Below, in pieces: positions 1 to 9,449 of a stretch of DNA of 64,000 bases; the first letter of the stretch is position 1, and every line of letters starts with the position of its first letter. Source of the DNA: MED-G105 sp039814575 (GTDB lineage Bacteria > Pseudomonadota > Alphaproteobacteria > Caulobacterales > Parvularculaceae). The notes under the pieces are model-generated. The model was not told where the DNA came from. It did no database searches and saw nothing but the letters and a program-made list of their open reading frames with translations. The DNA lies in contig JBCCAY010000011.1 in the NCBI GenBank assembly GCA_039814575.1, positions 1-64,000 of the forward strand, in the 5' to 3' direction. The translations under genes were made by a program, and so were the position numbers.

Positions 1-142
1 CGCTTGCATACCGCAAAGAACGCCGGTCATAATCTGGTCGAGTGGTTTCAGTCCAAGGCATCGTGATACTCCGTGTTCTAAGCAAACAAAGAGAATCATA
101 AACCGCTGAAACCACTCAACTTATTTTTCGTATGGCCTCTTA
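1..142 (+). mobile_element. Possible insertion-sequence right end
   Basis: The first 66 bases read as an open frame ending ...NLVEWFQSKAS-stop, which I do not recognise. A 12-base inverted pair GAGTGGTTTCAG / CTGAAACCACTC lies at about 40-51 and 106-117. Read from the right on the other strand, the segment near 139 starts GAGGCCATACGAAAAAT, which looks like the terminal repeat of an IS5-type element, followed by TTA, the kind of TNA target that group duplicates. The downstream CocE reading frame is intact from about 143 but stops at a TGA at 107-109. I infer that an IS ends here and cut the hydrolase gene. The other IS end is outside the window, so this is tentative; the short 5' frame could equally belong to an unrelated gene. 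Confidence 0.3.
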
Positions 143-1387
143 GAATTTGTTTGGCGGCAAGATCAACCGTTTTGGTCGCGCTTTCCATACGGTTCGCGGG
201 ATATGTATGACTGGCATCTGAAGGCAGGACCAACCGGCAAGTTCGATAAACGCTGGTTTCGAAAGTCGTTTAAGTCGTGGGACGACTTTGTCAGTCGGCC
301 AACCTATGACGCGTGGTGGCAAGCAAAGGCGATGCAGCGCCTTTTGGCAGAAGCTGGGTCCAAAGGGATCGAGGTTCTAACCGTTCACAGCTGGTTCGAT
401 CAGGAGGACACATTTGGGCCGCCAGCGGCGTATCGCGCGCTCGAAGATAGTGCGGGCGCGCGTACGAACTATTTTGTAGCAGGCCCGTGGTACCACTCGC
501 AATGGGACCGTCCGGGAACAACTTATGGCCCGTTCTCCTTAAACGGCGACACAAGTAAGTACTTTCGCGATGAGATTCTTCTTCCGTTTTTTAGGCGGAC
601 GTTGAAGCCGAAGTCAAAGAACACGACCGCACAGCGTGAGGCGGTGGTTTACGAAACCGGCGTACATCAGTGGCGTACATATAATTCCTGGCCGCCCAAA
701 AAAGCAAAAGCCGCCAACATCTACCTCCACCCGAACGGCAAGCTTGCCTTTTCCTCGCCGACATCAGGGGCGGACAGCAAAACCACATTCATTTCAGACC
801 CCGCCAAGCCGGTTCCGTTCCGCCAACGGCCGATTCCAGCGCCTTTTGATGAGGGCTCTGGCTGGGACGAATGGCTGGGGGAAGATCAGAGGTTTGTCGA
901 CGGTCGTCCGGATGTTTTGACGTTTGTCGGCGCGCCCCTGGACAAAGCCGTGACGATCACCGGTCCGGTCAGGACCGTTATTCGCGCCAGCACCACGGGC
1001 GAAGATGCTGATTGGGTCGTCAAGCTAATTGACGTACACCCCCCGGAAACGCCGGAATATTCGCATCTTGGCGGATATCAGTTCATGGTGTCAGGTGATA
1101 TCATGCGAGGACGATATCGTAACAGTTTCTCAGCACCCGAACCGATAAAGCCGGGAAAGGTGGAGACGTTCAACGTCATGCTGCCTCAGGTCAATCACAC
1201 CTTTAAGAAAGGGCATAGGATTATGGTACAGGTTCAGAGCTCTTGGTTTCCCCTCTATGATCGTAACCCACAATCGTATGTCGAGAATATTCATTTCGCC
1301 GAGCCCGATGATTATTCGCAACAAACCCATGCCGTTTTTCACGGCGAGGGCGTGGAAAGCCGAATAGAGGTCTTAACGCTCGATTGA
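143..1387 (+). pseudogene. CocE/NonD-family serine hydrolase, N-terminally truncated
   Basis: The product matches the C-terminal two thirds of the CocE / X-Pro dipeptidyl-peptidase-like hydrolases, which cleave esters or amides. Counting from the ATG at 203, Asp66 (HSWFDQED) and His98 (GPWYHSQW) fit the family's catalytic Asp and His, and the C-terminal half has the expected jelly-roll region. The part carrying the nucleophile serine and the start of the alpha/beta-hydrolase fold is missing. The frame stays open upstream of the ATG to about position 110 and looks homologous from about 143 (DQPFWSRFPYGSRDMYDW), so the ATG at 203 is internal rather than a true start. Full-length relatives have roughly 550-650 residues, against 394 here. 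An inactive remnant is the best reading. It sits at the edge of a catabolic cluster next to a possible IS end. Confidence 0.75.
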
Positions 1388-1654
1388 CGACAAACGCTCT
1401 GCGCTAAAATGCAGACATTACCTCGGAAACGCGACGAGGCCCGTCTCGCCGACGAATGCCATATCAAGCTCGTCGTACACAGAATGGTTGGGGCATTTGC
1501 ACGAAAGTGGTTGGAAGCAAGCCATCACAGGAGGCGAAGTGTCAGCTTACAAGGGTTATCACCTGTGGATGGAGGCCGACGACCGGAGCCGAAAGCCTGA
1601 TCGTCGACAAAAGGTATGATGCAGCAGCGCCTTTTAGAGCGCACCTTAGCCTGT

Positions 1655-2860
1655 TCAATCAGCGAAAATGCCGTGCACGACGCGAGAGACTTGCGTGTCC
1701 AACCAGGCGTGATCTTTGACCTTCTCGTCAAAACGTTCGGGGCTCATATCAATCTCAGAAAATCGCGGCGACGCGCCGGTCAACAAATCGGCGATGTGAT
1801 GCCCCGCCATGCCCGAATAACTAACGCCGCCAGAATTCATACCGCACGCGACGTATAGCCCACCAATGCTCTCAAAGCCGCCGACAATCGGAGCGGCGTC
1901 GATCGTAAAGGACTCGGGGCCGTTGATGATGTTGCGAATGGGCGCCTCTTGAAGGGCCGGGAACAGTTTCATCGCGTTTTCATAATAGGGCGCGATTTGA
2001 TCTAGGTTGTCGGGTAGCAGAGCAAACGAAAATATTTCTGGAAGGGCCTTTACGTCGACGACGTTAGCGTAGTCATCGAAAAAACCGACGAGGAAGTACC
2101 CCACTTCCTCTCGTCCGTAGACGGCCAACTCTTCGCACTCGAAGGACGGCGTATCACGTGTCAATGGCGTTTCGGTGTCGGCAATAAGATAGCAATGCTC
2201 AAGGGCGCTCATGCCCAGGTGAATATCGAACGGCTTCAGCAATTCGCGGGACCAGAGGCCCGCGCAAACAACGACATAATCCGCCTCAAAAAAGCCTTCG
2301 GATGTCTGAATGCCCTTAACTTGGCTGCCTTCGGTCTCAATGCGCTCGATTGAAACGCGTTCCCGAATCTTAACGCCTTTGCTGCGCGCGCCTTTAGCGT
2401 AGGCGTTCGTTAAGTCGGTCGGATTAACCCGACCGGATTGATCATTAAACCAAGCGCCGAAAACGTTCTCTGAACTGATTAAGGGATGCATCGACTCTAG
2501 TTCATCGAGCGGGATGATTCTACCGGGATACCCGAGGCGCGCTGCGTCAGCGGCGAATTTTTTGATATCTTCAAACCCTTTTGCGCTGCTGGCGAGGTGT
2601 AAGCGGCCGGGGGTTGTCCAACCGGTTTCTTGACCCGTTTCCTTTTCGAGACGTGGGATGATGTCGAACATATATTCGGAGGTTTTTTCATCGCCGGGCT
2701 CTGGCCACCGGGTGATGTTGCCCGCTGAATGCCATGTGGTCCCAGAACTTATTTGGTCGCGTTCATAAACGCACACATCGAAACCGCCTCTGTCGGCGAG
2801 GTGCCACGCTACGCTGACGCCAATCACGCCGCCGCCAATGACTGCTACACGTTTTGTCAT
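1655..2860 (-). CDS. FAD-dependent oxidoreductase, sarcosine/dimethylglycine dehydrogenase-like
   Basis: A 401-residue flavoprotein of the D-amino-acid oxidase superfamily, which oxidises secondary or tertiary amines or amino acids. The N-terminus has the Rossmann motif GGGVIG at residues 9-14 and an acidic strand end (VYERD). It is followed by SGTTWHSAG at 39-47; in dimethylglycine and sarcosine dehydrogenases the histidine of this motif (here His44) carries covalent FAD. The end (GPESFTIDAAPIVGG ... YVACGMNSGGVSYSG) is the usual C-terminal FAD-contact region. The folate-binding GcvT-like domains of the 800-residue dehydrogenases are absent, so this is the stand-alone type. It lies 119 bases downstream of a beta-aminotransferase-like gene on the same strand, which suggests a shared role in amino-compound catabolism. 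The exact substrate cannot be told from sequence. Confidence 0.85.
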   Translation of the reverse strand: MTKRVAVIGGGVIGVSVAWHLADRGGFDVCVYERDQISSGTTWHSAGNITRWPEPGDEKTSEYMFDIIPRLEKETGQETGWTTPGRLHLASSAKGFEDIKKFAADAARLGYPGRIIPLDELESMHPLISSENVFGAWFNDQSGRVNPTDLTNAYAKGARSKGVKIRERVSIERIETEGSQVKGIQTSEGFFEADYVVVCAGLWSRELLKPFDIHLGMSALEHCYLIADTETPLTRDTPSFECEELAVYGREEVGYFLVGFFDDYANVVDVKALPEIFSFALLPDNLDQIAPYYENAMKLFPALQEAPIRNIINGPESFTIDAAPIVGGFESIGGLYVACGMNSGGVSYSGMAGHHIADLLTGASPRFSEIDMSPERFDEKVKDHAWLDTQVSRVVHGIFAD

Positions 2861-2979
2861 AATTTAGCTCGTCTCTTGTTCTCGACGTCACTCAATTTTA
2901 TTGCGAGTGCTGACTTTAGGTCTTCTTTGAAAACGGAATAGTCTTTCTTACCGAGCGCCATAAGCGTCGATAGCTGTTC

Positions 2980-4344
2980 CTATTGAAACTCAGCGGCGAT
3001 GATCGCCTTATGGTCGGTAAGAAACTGGTCGAACAGGTCCACGAGTCGATCATAATGACGCTCTTCCAGCGCGACCGATAGGGACATACACCCCCGTGTC
3101 ATCATGTAAATTCCGCGATTAAGCATCCAGATGTAAAACAACGTCATCAGATCTTCGTTGACATGCAACATATCCTCCGCGGTATTCACCGGCCGGTCGG
3201 AGAAGAGGAAGGTGATGATTGAGCACATGCCGCAGGCCTGCGCCGGTGCGCCATGACGTTCAGCGACGGCGTTAAGGCGAGCGGTTAATTCTTCGCCTTT
3301 TTTCGTCAAAGCAGCTGCGGCGTCTGGCGTAAAGACTTGCGATAGGCCGGCATATCCAGCCGCCATTGAGGCGATATTGTTATTGTTGGTGCCGCTATGG
3401 GCAATATAGTCCGCCGCTGACGGATTAAAGCGCTTCATTATATGTTCAGCGCCGCCAAAGGCGCCGGAACTAAAGCCGCCGCCATGGAATTTCCCAAGCG
3501 TGACGAGGTCTGGTTTGATGCCGAGATAGCCGTGATACCCTTGCGGTCCGTACCGGGCGGCCATCACTTCATCCACGATCATGAGCACGTCGTTCTCGCG
3601 CGTTATATCGCGGACTGCCCGAATATAGGCGTCGCGGGCTGGAGAGCCCGAATAGCTCATTACGGGATCTATAATGAACGCCGCGAGGTCATCTTTATGC
3701 TCATGAATTAGAGCGGCTGTTCCCTCAATGTCGTTCCATTCCGTTAAAACGACGTCGAATGGCGCATTTGGAATTTTTTCGTTGTCAAGATTGTCCCCAA
3801 CGGTTTTGCCCGCCGCCCAGCATAACATGCCGCCATGATAGGCGCCGTTGACGGCCATTATCTTCTTGCGCGAGGTGATAATCTGCGCCGTCGCTATGGC
3901 GTATAGGTTCGCTTCTGATCCGGAATTGCAAAATCGGACCAGATCGATTGCGGGGTACCGCTCGCAAATAAGTTCCGATAAGAGATGTTCGTATTGGTTG
4001 CCGGCGCCGAACTGAAGGCCGTCAGCCAAGGCGGTTGATATTGCGTCTAAAATTGCCGGGTTGTTATGCCCGTAGATCGCTGAGGTATAATCACTACAAA
4101 AATCAAAATACTTATTACCGTCTACGTCATCGAGTTCCGCGCCATCGCCTTTCGCCATAATGACGGGGAAGGGGGGGTAATAAAGCCCGGTGCGAGTATT
4201 GCCGCCAGGCATGAATTGTCCCGCCGTTGCAATTCTACGACCGCTTTCGGCATGAGACTCTTTATACGCTTCCAGCTCATCTGCTATCGCTGCCGTAAGG
4301 CTGTTAGAGACTCTCACGTAATCTGCATCATGAATGTTCGCCAT
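2980..4344 (-). CDS. Class III aminotransferase, beta-amino-acid (beta-phenylalanine) aminotransferase-like
   Basis: A 454-residue PLP enzyme of fold type I. The Schiff-base lysine is Lys285 in LGKFHGGG, and Asp258 in IVDEV should contact the pyridine nitrogen. The SGSEAN phosphate-binding segment is near 141-146 and AYHGG near 168-172. Compared from memory with Variovorax beta-phenylalanine aminotransferase, many blocks agree: MPGGNTRTGLYYPPFP, LICERYP, AHSGTNNNNIASMAAGYAGL. Arg51 lines up with the arginine that binds the beta-amino acid's carboxylate there. Glutamate-1-semialdehyde aminomutase is the broader family, but that role is unlikely in this catabolic setting. A flavoprotein follows on the same strand. 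The ATG at 4344 has only a weak ribosome-binding site. Family assignment is firm; the beta-amino-acid substrate is an inference. Confidence 0.85.
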   Translation of the reverse strand: MANIHDADYVRVSNSLTAAIADELEAYKESHAESGRRIATAGQFMPGGNTRTGLYYPPFPVIMAKGDGAELDDVDGNKYFDFCSDYTSAIYGHNNPAILDAISTALADGLQFGAGNQYEHLLSELICERYPAIDLVRFCNSGSEANLYAIATAQIITSRKKIMAVNGAYHGGMLCWAAGKTVGDNLDNEKIPNAPFDVVLTEWNDIEGTAALIHEHKDDLAAFIIDPVMSYSGSPARDAYIRAVRDITRENDVLMIVDEVMAARYGPQGYHGYLGIKPDLVTLGKFHGGGFSSGAFGGAEHIMKRFNPSAADYIAHSGTNNNNIASMAAGYAGLSQVFTPDAAAALTKKGEELTARLNAVAERHGAPAQACGMCSIITFLFSDRPVNTAEDMLHVNEDLMTLFYIWMLNRGIYMMTRGCMSLSVALEERHYDRLVDLFDQFLTDHKAIIAAEFQ

Positions 4345-4816
4345 TAAGACACGCTACCCTTTTTCTAATTCAATCTTCCGATTGGCGACGAAACGACCGG
4401 TCGCTTGGTTTAGGACGCTCGCGCCGCTAAGCGAGACGGGGAGTTTGGAAACTGTGGTTCCAGATGACTGAAAGGCTTCCCCTAAAGTCTTTCATCGAAG
4501 GATCGATCGACCGTTATGTTCTTTGGTTCACTCCAAACCGAGGCAAAAGAACACAACGAAAGTTCAATGTTTCTCTCGCTAACGCCGCTTTTGCGCCGTG
4601 TGATTTACTTGACGCGCGCCCATAAGCGGTTTTTCTAATGGAGGCGACGCCATCGCGCTCTATATAAATGCTATAGAAAAAAGTGTCTAGTATCGTCGAG
4701 AGCAGAATGCGCCGACGTCCTGGTCAAGCGGAGGGCGACGATTTTCCCAATCGCGGCTGCAGACAATAGAATTATGAGCTACAGGCGTCAGTAGAGTGAT
4801 AGATATACTACGCCGC
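4345..4816. other. Intergenic region with imperfect hairpin
   Basis: No gene is convincing here. An 8-base perfect inverted pair TGTTCTTT (4517-4524) / AAAGAACA (4546-4553) extends inward with GGTT / AACC and a six-base bulge; it could be an operator or an RNA hairpin upstream of the aminotransferase. The stretch near 4660-4690 is AT-rich (TATATAAATGCTATAGAAAAAA) and could hold a promoter, but I could not fit a clear -35/-10 pair. Confidence 0.3.
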
Positions 4817-5605
4817 CTATTCAGATGGTAAGTTCTGCGCGGTTCGTCCGCCATCGGCATATAAAATCTGCCCGGTGACATAGCTTGCATCGCTCGATAG
4901 AAAGAATGCGGTCGTTGCGGCTATTTCTTCCGGCTCGCCCATGCGCTTCATCGGCGTCCGAGCCATAACGCGATCAAGCGCGGTCGGCTGATCTTTAATC
5001 AAGCTGTCCATCATTTGCGTTCGAACAGACCCTGGCGCCACCGCGTTGACGCGAATGTTGTGTGGAGCCAGTTCAACGGCCATGACGCGCGTTAGCTGCA
5101 CAAGGGCGCCCTTGCTGCTGCCGTACGCCGTATGACCGCTCGATGATGCGATGAGGCCGTTTACAGAAGAGATGTGTACGATGGACTTTGCTTCTTGCGC
5201 ATTGTCCGTATCGTCGAGCCAATGACGCACGGCGGCCTGAGAGGGCAGTATTGACCCAATAAGGTTCGCTTCGAGCGTTTCTCTCACCTCGGACATATCA
5301 AGATCCACCAAGCGGCGGCGGACTTCGATGCCGAGGGCGTTAACAAGACCATGTAGGCGCCCCGGCATGTCGCCTGCGAGCGTAATCAATGCATCGACGT
5401 CTTTTTGGTTGCTTGCTTCGCATGTGGCGAATGTCAGATTATCGCCCGATGCTTTTACCATTTCGAGCTGCTCAGGACTTGGTTTGTTTCTATCTGCAGC
5501 GATAACGCTGTAACCGCGATCGAGAAGTATGCGGGCTGTGGCAAAGCCAATTCCACCCGTGCCGCCCGTTACGATGACGATTTTTTTCTTGTTCTCTGAC
5601 AACAT
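4817..5605 (-). CDS. Short-chain dehydrogenase/reductase (SDR)
   Basis: A 262-residue classical SDR that should oxidise or reduce an alcohol/ketone pair with NAD(P). The cofactor motif TGGTGGIG is at residues 13-20, and the catalytic Ser147, Tyr161 and Lys165 sit in HISSVNG and AYGSSKG. The C-terminal end (SSDASYVTGQILYADGG) is the usual family signature. Asp38 after the second strand (AADRN) suggests NAD preference. The ATG at 5605 is preceded by GGAGAAGA, a good ribosome-binding site. The gene follows the amidohydrolase (5694-6518) by 88 bases on the same strand, so the two are probably cotranscribed. In sugar-acid pathways such a pair makes and opens a lactone, but the substrate here is unknown. 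Confidence 0.88.
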   Translation of the reverse strand: MLSENKKKIVIVTGGTGGIGFATARILLDRGYSVIAADRNKPSPEQLEMVKASGDNLTFATCEASNQKDVDALITLAGDMPGRLHGLVNALGIEVRRRLVDLDMSEVRETLEANLIGSILPSQAAVRHWLDDTDNAQEAKSIVHISSVNGLIASSSGHTAYGSSKGALVQLTRVMAVELAPHNIRVNAVAPGSVRTQMMDSLIKDQPTALDRVMARTPMKRMGEPEEIAATTAFFLSSDASYVTGQILYADGGRTAQNLPSE

Positions 5606-5693
5606 TCTTCTCCGTCGAAAATATTGAAGCGCATTCGAGCTCTATTGGGCGAATTCGCTCCGACGCCAGGCGCTTCGTGGTGATCTGTAATCC

Positions 5694-6518
5694 CTAGAAT
5701 CCGTAGAAATCGGCGGCGTTGTCGACAAGTATCTTGCGCCGAGTCTCCCCATCCGGCGCCCACTGTTCAAGTAACTTTACGAGATCAGTATCATCCGGTG
5801 GCGGATAGAAACCGCGATGGGGGAAGTTTGTCGCCCATACCAGCCGATCAGGGCGATGTTTGACAAGCGCCTTCGCGAGTAGCGAGACATCGTCGTAATT
5901 TGGTGCGCCGCTTCTTGATGTTTCATAAGGGGCCGAAAGCTTAACCCAGAAGTTTCCGCGATCTAGAAGTCGTAGCAACGCCTCAAAGGCCGGGTCTTGC
6001 GCCGTGACGGGCTCTAGAAATTTTCCATTATGGTCGATGATGGCCGGGCAGGCGATATCCGCTAGCCGATCAAAAAGCGCGGGTAATTGTCTGCCGTCGA
6101 ATTGAAGCTGTATATGCCATCCGAGCGGCTCAATCAGTTTCGCAAGAGCTGGGAGGTCATCCCAGTCATACACCGCGTCTTCCAACATAAAGACGCGGAC
6201 GCCGCGAATTCCTTTTTCATGCAAAGACTTGAGGGCCGTCAGCGACGTATCGAGCGGAAACATCGCAACGCCCCGAACGCAATCGCCAAAAGCCTCCATC
6301 GCTTCCAGCATAGCCGAGTTATCAAATCCGAACATAAAGGATTGTACCGCTACGAAACGCGAGACGCCGGTGCGTTGCATCATGGCGCGATAATCATCGA
6401 TCCAAGCGGGTTGCGTTTTTGCTTGATGAACGGGGCGTTCTGACGGCGGCACGTCCGGATAGAAGTGCATGTGACAATCACACGCGCCGTCAGGCAGTAA
6501 GGGAGGGGTCTTGTTCAA
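5694..6518 (-). CDS. Amidohydrolase 2 family (LigI / sugar-lactonase type)
   Basis: A 274-residue TIM-barrel metal-dependent hydrolase of the COG3618 type, which includes 2-pyrone-4,6-dicarboxylate lactonase (LigI) and L-rhamnono/L-fucono-lactonases. The family's HxH motif is near the N-terminus (CDCHMHFYP), HIQLQFDG and AIIDHNGKF fit barrel strands, and WATNFPHRG near the end supplies the conserved late segment. The start appears to be TTG at 6518, because an in-frame TGA lies at 6522-6524; a nearby ATG (6523-6525) is in another frame and gives an 11-codon peptide. The HxH motif lies within 20 residues of this start, so the protein is complete. The neighbouring SDR and the broken IlvD/Edd dehydratase suggest an oxidised-sugar or lactone pathway, by inference. 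Confidence 0.8.
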   Translation of the reverse strand: MNKTPPLLPDGACDCHMHFYPDVPPSERPVHQAKTQPAWIDDYRAMMQRTGVSRFVAVQSFMFGFDNSAMLEAMEAFGDCVRGVAMFPLDTSLTALKSLHEKGIRGVRVFMLEDAVYDWDDLPALAKLIEPLGWHIQLQFDGRQLPALFDRLADIACPAIIDHNGKFLEPVTAQDPAFEALLRLLDRGNFWVKLSAPYETSRSGAPNYDDVSLLAKALVKHRPDRLVWATNFPHRGFYPPPDDTDLVKLLEQWAPDGETRRKILVDNAADFYGF

Positions 6519-7007
6519 AGCTCATGCCCTTGAATTCTTGGCGCAGGTCCGCCGGTAGCCCGGATTAAGCCGCGGTGTCCGGATCAATCCATTGAAAGCG
6601 TCGGAGTATTTTCAATCCGTCGCCGCAAATCAATTGCGCGCGTAGCGTAAAATTACATAGAAAAAAAGAAGTTTGGGGTCAACCAATTTGCTGGTGCGAT
6701 TATGGCGTGGTTTCGTGCGTCCCCTTGGGCTGACGACTGAAGCGAGTATCTGGCCGCACTGATGACGTCGATAATTATAGTATTTCTTGCGGTTTTGTCG
6801 ATATGCCTATCGGCGCGCGTGAAGGTGCTTATCCGCCGAGCACGCGGTTAGGAGCGGTTCAATATCGATTGACAATCAAAAATCATATAGGATATTGGCA
6901 GTAATGTAGAAGCCGAAGAGCGCCGGTCTGCGTCTCGTAAAATCAAAACTTTTGGCGGCGCAAAAGAATTGCCGACTTATTTGAATAAAGGTTCTTTGGG
7001 AGGCCAA
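6519..7007. promoter_or_regulatory. Divergent intergenic region with candidate promoter
   Basis: About 490 bases separate the minus-strand amidohydrolase from the plus-strand aminotransferase, so promoters for both directions are expected here. On the plus strand TTGACA at 6869-6874 is a perfect -35 hexamer. A weak -10 (GATATT at 6891-6896, 16-base spacing, 4 of 6 consensus) follows in an AT-rich patch. No RNA gene or other ORF is convincing. Confidence 0.35.
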
Positions 7008-8327
7008 ATGACTAGTTTTACTTCACTCGGCGCCGATCAGGCGCATTCAGAGGAAAATTCCGCACGACGCGTTGATGCGGTGATACCAGGGTCATGCCTC
7101 GGCGCTATTCCGTCGAAGAAAACGCCTGTCGTGTTTTCTTCCGGTCAAGGATCTAAACTAGTTGATGTCGAGGGACGTGAGTACATCGACTACGTCATGG
7201 GCAGCGGCCCGCTTTTGCTTGGTCATGCGCATCCCGATGTCGTAGGCGCTGTTAAGTCAAGCGCCGCATTGGGATCGACGTTTTTTGCGTTAAACGAGCC
7301 TGCGATTAATTTGGCCGAATATATTGCATCGGCTGCGCCCTCGAACAAAGGCGTTAGGTTTCAAACCACGGGCAGTGAAGGCGTTCAAGTTGCGTTGCGC
7401 ATCGCTCGCGCGGCGACGAACCGACGAAAGATATTACGGTTCGAAGGCGGGTTTCATGGAGGCTCCGATTTCGGGCTAACCTCCAGTTCTCCTAAACATC
7501 TAGAGGCGTCCCCCAACCCTGTCGCGGATTGCGCCGGCCTGAGCCCGTCCGTCGTTTCTGAAACGTTTGTTGCGCCCTTCAATGACCTCGACGCGACTGA
7601 GTCAATTCTTAAGGCCCATGGGAAGGAAATCGCAGCCATTGTTTTAGAACCCGTGCAAAGAATTATTGTGCCTAAAGACGGGTTTTTGGAGGGGTTGCGA
7701 CGGCTAGCGGACGAATACGGCGTCCTTGTTATTTATGACGAGGTCGTCACGGGCTTCCGACTGGCGTGGGGCGGTGGGCAAGAAATGTTTGGCGTTCCGG
7801 CTGATCTCGTCGTCTATGGTAAAGTTATTGGCGGCGGCTATCCAATTTCTGCAATTAGTGGTCGCTGGGATCTGTTGAACCTCTGTGATCCAGCGAACAA
7901 AGCAGGCGATACTTATGTTTTCGCGAGTGGGACGTTGACGGGCAATCCTGTGTCGGCGGCGGCCGGCCTTGCGACGCTCGGCCAGGTGAAGAAGCCGGGC
8001 TTTCACAAAACGCTTCATGAGCGGGCGGCTCAACTGGCCGCTGGGTTAACGGATGTGTTCCGCAGCGCTGGTGTGGAGGCGAGTGTGCTGCAAGTCGGTT
8101 CACTGATTCAAGTTATGTTCGATTGCACCGAGGCGCCGGTGAACTTTTGGGACATGCAAAAAGCGAACGCCAAAAAAGGTAAGGTATTCGCTGACGCGAT
8201 GTATGAAAATGGCGTAAATTACCTGACGAATTTCAAATGGTATGTATCTGCAGCGCATACGGAAGAAGACGTAGAAACGACGTTAAAGGCTGCGCATCAA
8301 GCCATTCAGGCCGTGCGTACTGTCTGA
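7008..8327 (+). CDS. Class III aminotransferase (glutamate-1-semialdehyde aminotransferase-like)
   Basis: A fold-type I PLP enzyme. From the ATG at 7008 the product has 439 residues. That start is preferred over the in-frame TTG at 6969 because GGGAGG lies five bases or so upstream. The catalytic lysine is Lys272 in YGKVIGGG, with Asp244 in VIYDEV for the cofactor nitrogen, TTGSEG for the phosphate and GGFHGG around residues 147-152. It belongs to the glutamate-1-semialdehyde aminomutase-like group but differs clearly from the beta-aminotransferase-like neighbour at 2980-4344; for example, it lacks the MPGGNTR arginine block. The presence of two distant class III enzymes in one cluster points to catabolism of amino compounds rather than haem synthesis. 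The substrate is unknown. An SDR and a broken dehydratase follow on the same strand. Confidence 0.85.
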   Translation: MTSFTSLGADQAHSEENSARRVDAVIPGSCLGAIPSKKTPVVFSSGQGSKLVDVEGREYIDYVMGSGPLLLGHAHPDVVGAVKSSAALGSTFFALNEPAINLAEYIASAAPSNKGVRFQTTGSEGVQVALRIARAATNRRKILRFEGGFHGGSDFGLTSSSPKHLEASPNPVADCAGLSPSVVSETFVAPFNDLDATESILKAHGKEIAAIVLEPVQRIIVPKDGFLEGLRRLADEYGVLVIYDEVVTGFRLAWGGGQEMFGVPADLVVYGKVIGGGYPISAISGRWDLLNLCDPANKAGDTYVFASGTLTGNPVSAAAGLATLGQVKKPGFHKTLHERAAQLAAGLTDVFRSAGVEASVLQVGSLIQVMFDCTEAPVNFWDMQKANAKKGKVFADAMYENGVNYLTNFKWYVSAAHTEEDVETTLKAAHQAIQAVRTV

Positions 8328-8621
8328 TCTGTCGACATTTTCAGCCGGCGTTTGCGGTCTACCTTACCCAAGGCCCTCGATTCAGGGCTTAAAATACCTG
8401 ATCTCGTGCGAGATCTGCAACGGGACTTGATCCCCATGGAGCAGATTTCAATATCTTCAGTCGCGTCGAATTTCTTCCGTGTTCGCGTCAGGCTTTCGCC
8501 CGAGGCGAGGTGTAGTGCGGCTTAAAATAAGGACGATCCGTGAGTGATCGACAATGCTATTGTTGTTGCAATTGCGGGAGCAGGCTTGTCAAGGGGCGTT
8601 GCGAAATGATTAGGTTGTCAC

Positions 8622-9380
8622 ATGACCCACTCTGATAAAATTGCGCTTGTCACGGGCGCTGGCGCTGGGATCGGACAGGCCGCTGCTCTGGCCTTGGCTG
8701 AGGATGGTTTCCATCTCGCGCTCGCGGGGCGTCGACTTGATCCACTTGAAGAAACAGCTCGTCGCGCGGCGCAGCATGGCGTAGAGACGTTGATAGTTTC
8801 AGCGGATGTCTCTGAACCGGCCGCGGTCGAAAGCCTCTTCGCCTCTGTGTCCGAACGATTTGGACGATTAGACGTGCTCTTTAACAATGTCGGGGCGGGC
8901 GCGCCGGCGACGCCGTTTGAAGACACGCCGTATGACGCCTGGCAGAACGTTCTTCAAACAACGGTAACGTCGACTTTTTTGTGCACGCAACATGCGATCC
9001 GTATGATGAAGGCGCAACAGCCAAGCGGTGGGCGTATTATTAATAATGGATCACTATCGGCTGATACGCCGCGGCGGAACGCAGCGCCTTACACTGCGGC
9101 GAAGCACGCTGTTACGGGATTGACAAAATCGACGGCGTTGGATTGCCGTGATTACAATATCGCCTGCGGTCAAATCGATATTGGGAATGTTGAAACGCAA
9201 ATGTCCTCACGGTTCGCAACGGGCGTTATTCAAGCAAATGGTGAGATGGCGATAGAGCCGAGAATAAGAGTTTCGGATGTTGCTCGTGCGGTCAGCTACA
9301 TGGCTGGTTTGCCGCTTGACACCAACGTTCTGTTTTTGACCGTGATGGCGACAAAAATGCCTTATGTCGGGCGTGGATAA
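8622..9380 (+). CDS. Short-chain dehydrogenase/reductase (SDR)
   Basis: A 252-residue SDR. TGAGAGIG is at residues 11-18, FNNVGAG follows strand 4, and Ser144, Tyr157 and Lys161 form the catalytic set (NNGSLSAD, PYTAAKHA). Arg37-Arg38 after the second strand (AGRRL) suggest NADP. The C-terminus is atypical: instead of the usual YVTGxxxxVDGG it ends in a FLTVMATKMPYVGRG sequence, as in some dehydrogenases of sugar-acid clusters. The ATG at 8622 has a modest TAGG ribosome-binding site. It lies 70 bases before the remains of an IlvD/Edd dehydratase, and the pair would fit oxidation and dehydration of a sugar acid. Its substrate cannot be named. Confidence 0.88.
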   Translation: MTHSDKIALVTGAGAGIGQAAALALAEDGFHLALAGRRLDPLEETARRAAQHGVETLIVSADVSEPAAVESLFASVSERFGRLDVLFNNVGAGAPATPFEDTPYDAWQNVLQTTVTSTFLCTQHAIRMMKAQQPSGGRIINNGSLSADTPRRNAAPYTAAKHAVTGLTKSTALDCRDYNIACGQIDIGNVETQMSSRFATGVIQANGEMAIEPRIRVSDVARAVSYMAGLPLDTNVLFLTVMATKMPYVGRG

Positions 9381-9449
9381 ACTCTTTACAATGACAAATA
9401 CGGAAAGCGAAAAACGAAGCTGCTGTAGATTAGTATAAGGGTTGGTTGA

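Noticed and set aside
1409..1719. Short open frames between the CocE remnant and the flavoprotein
   Set aside because: No ribosome-binding sites or protein-like composition; they overlap each other in several frames.
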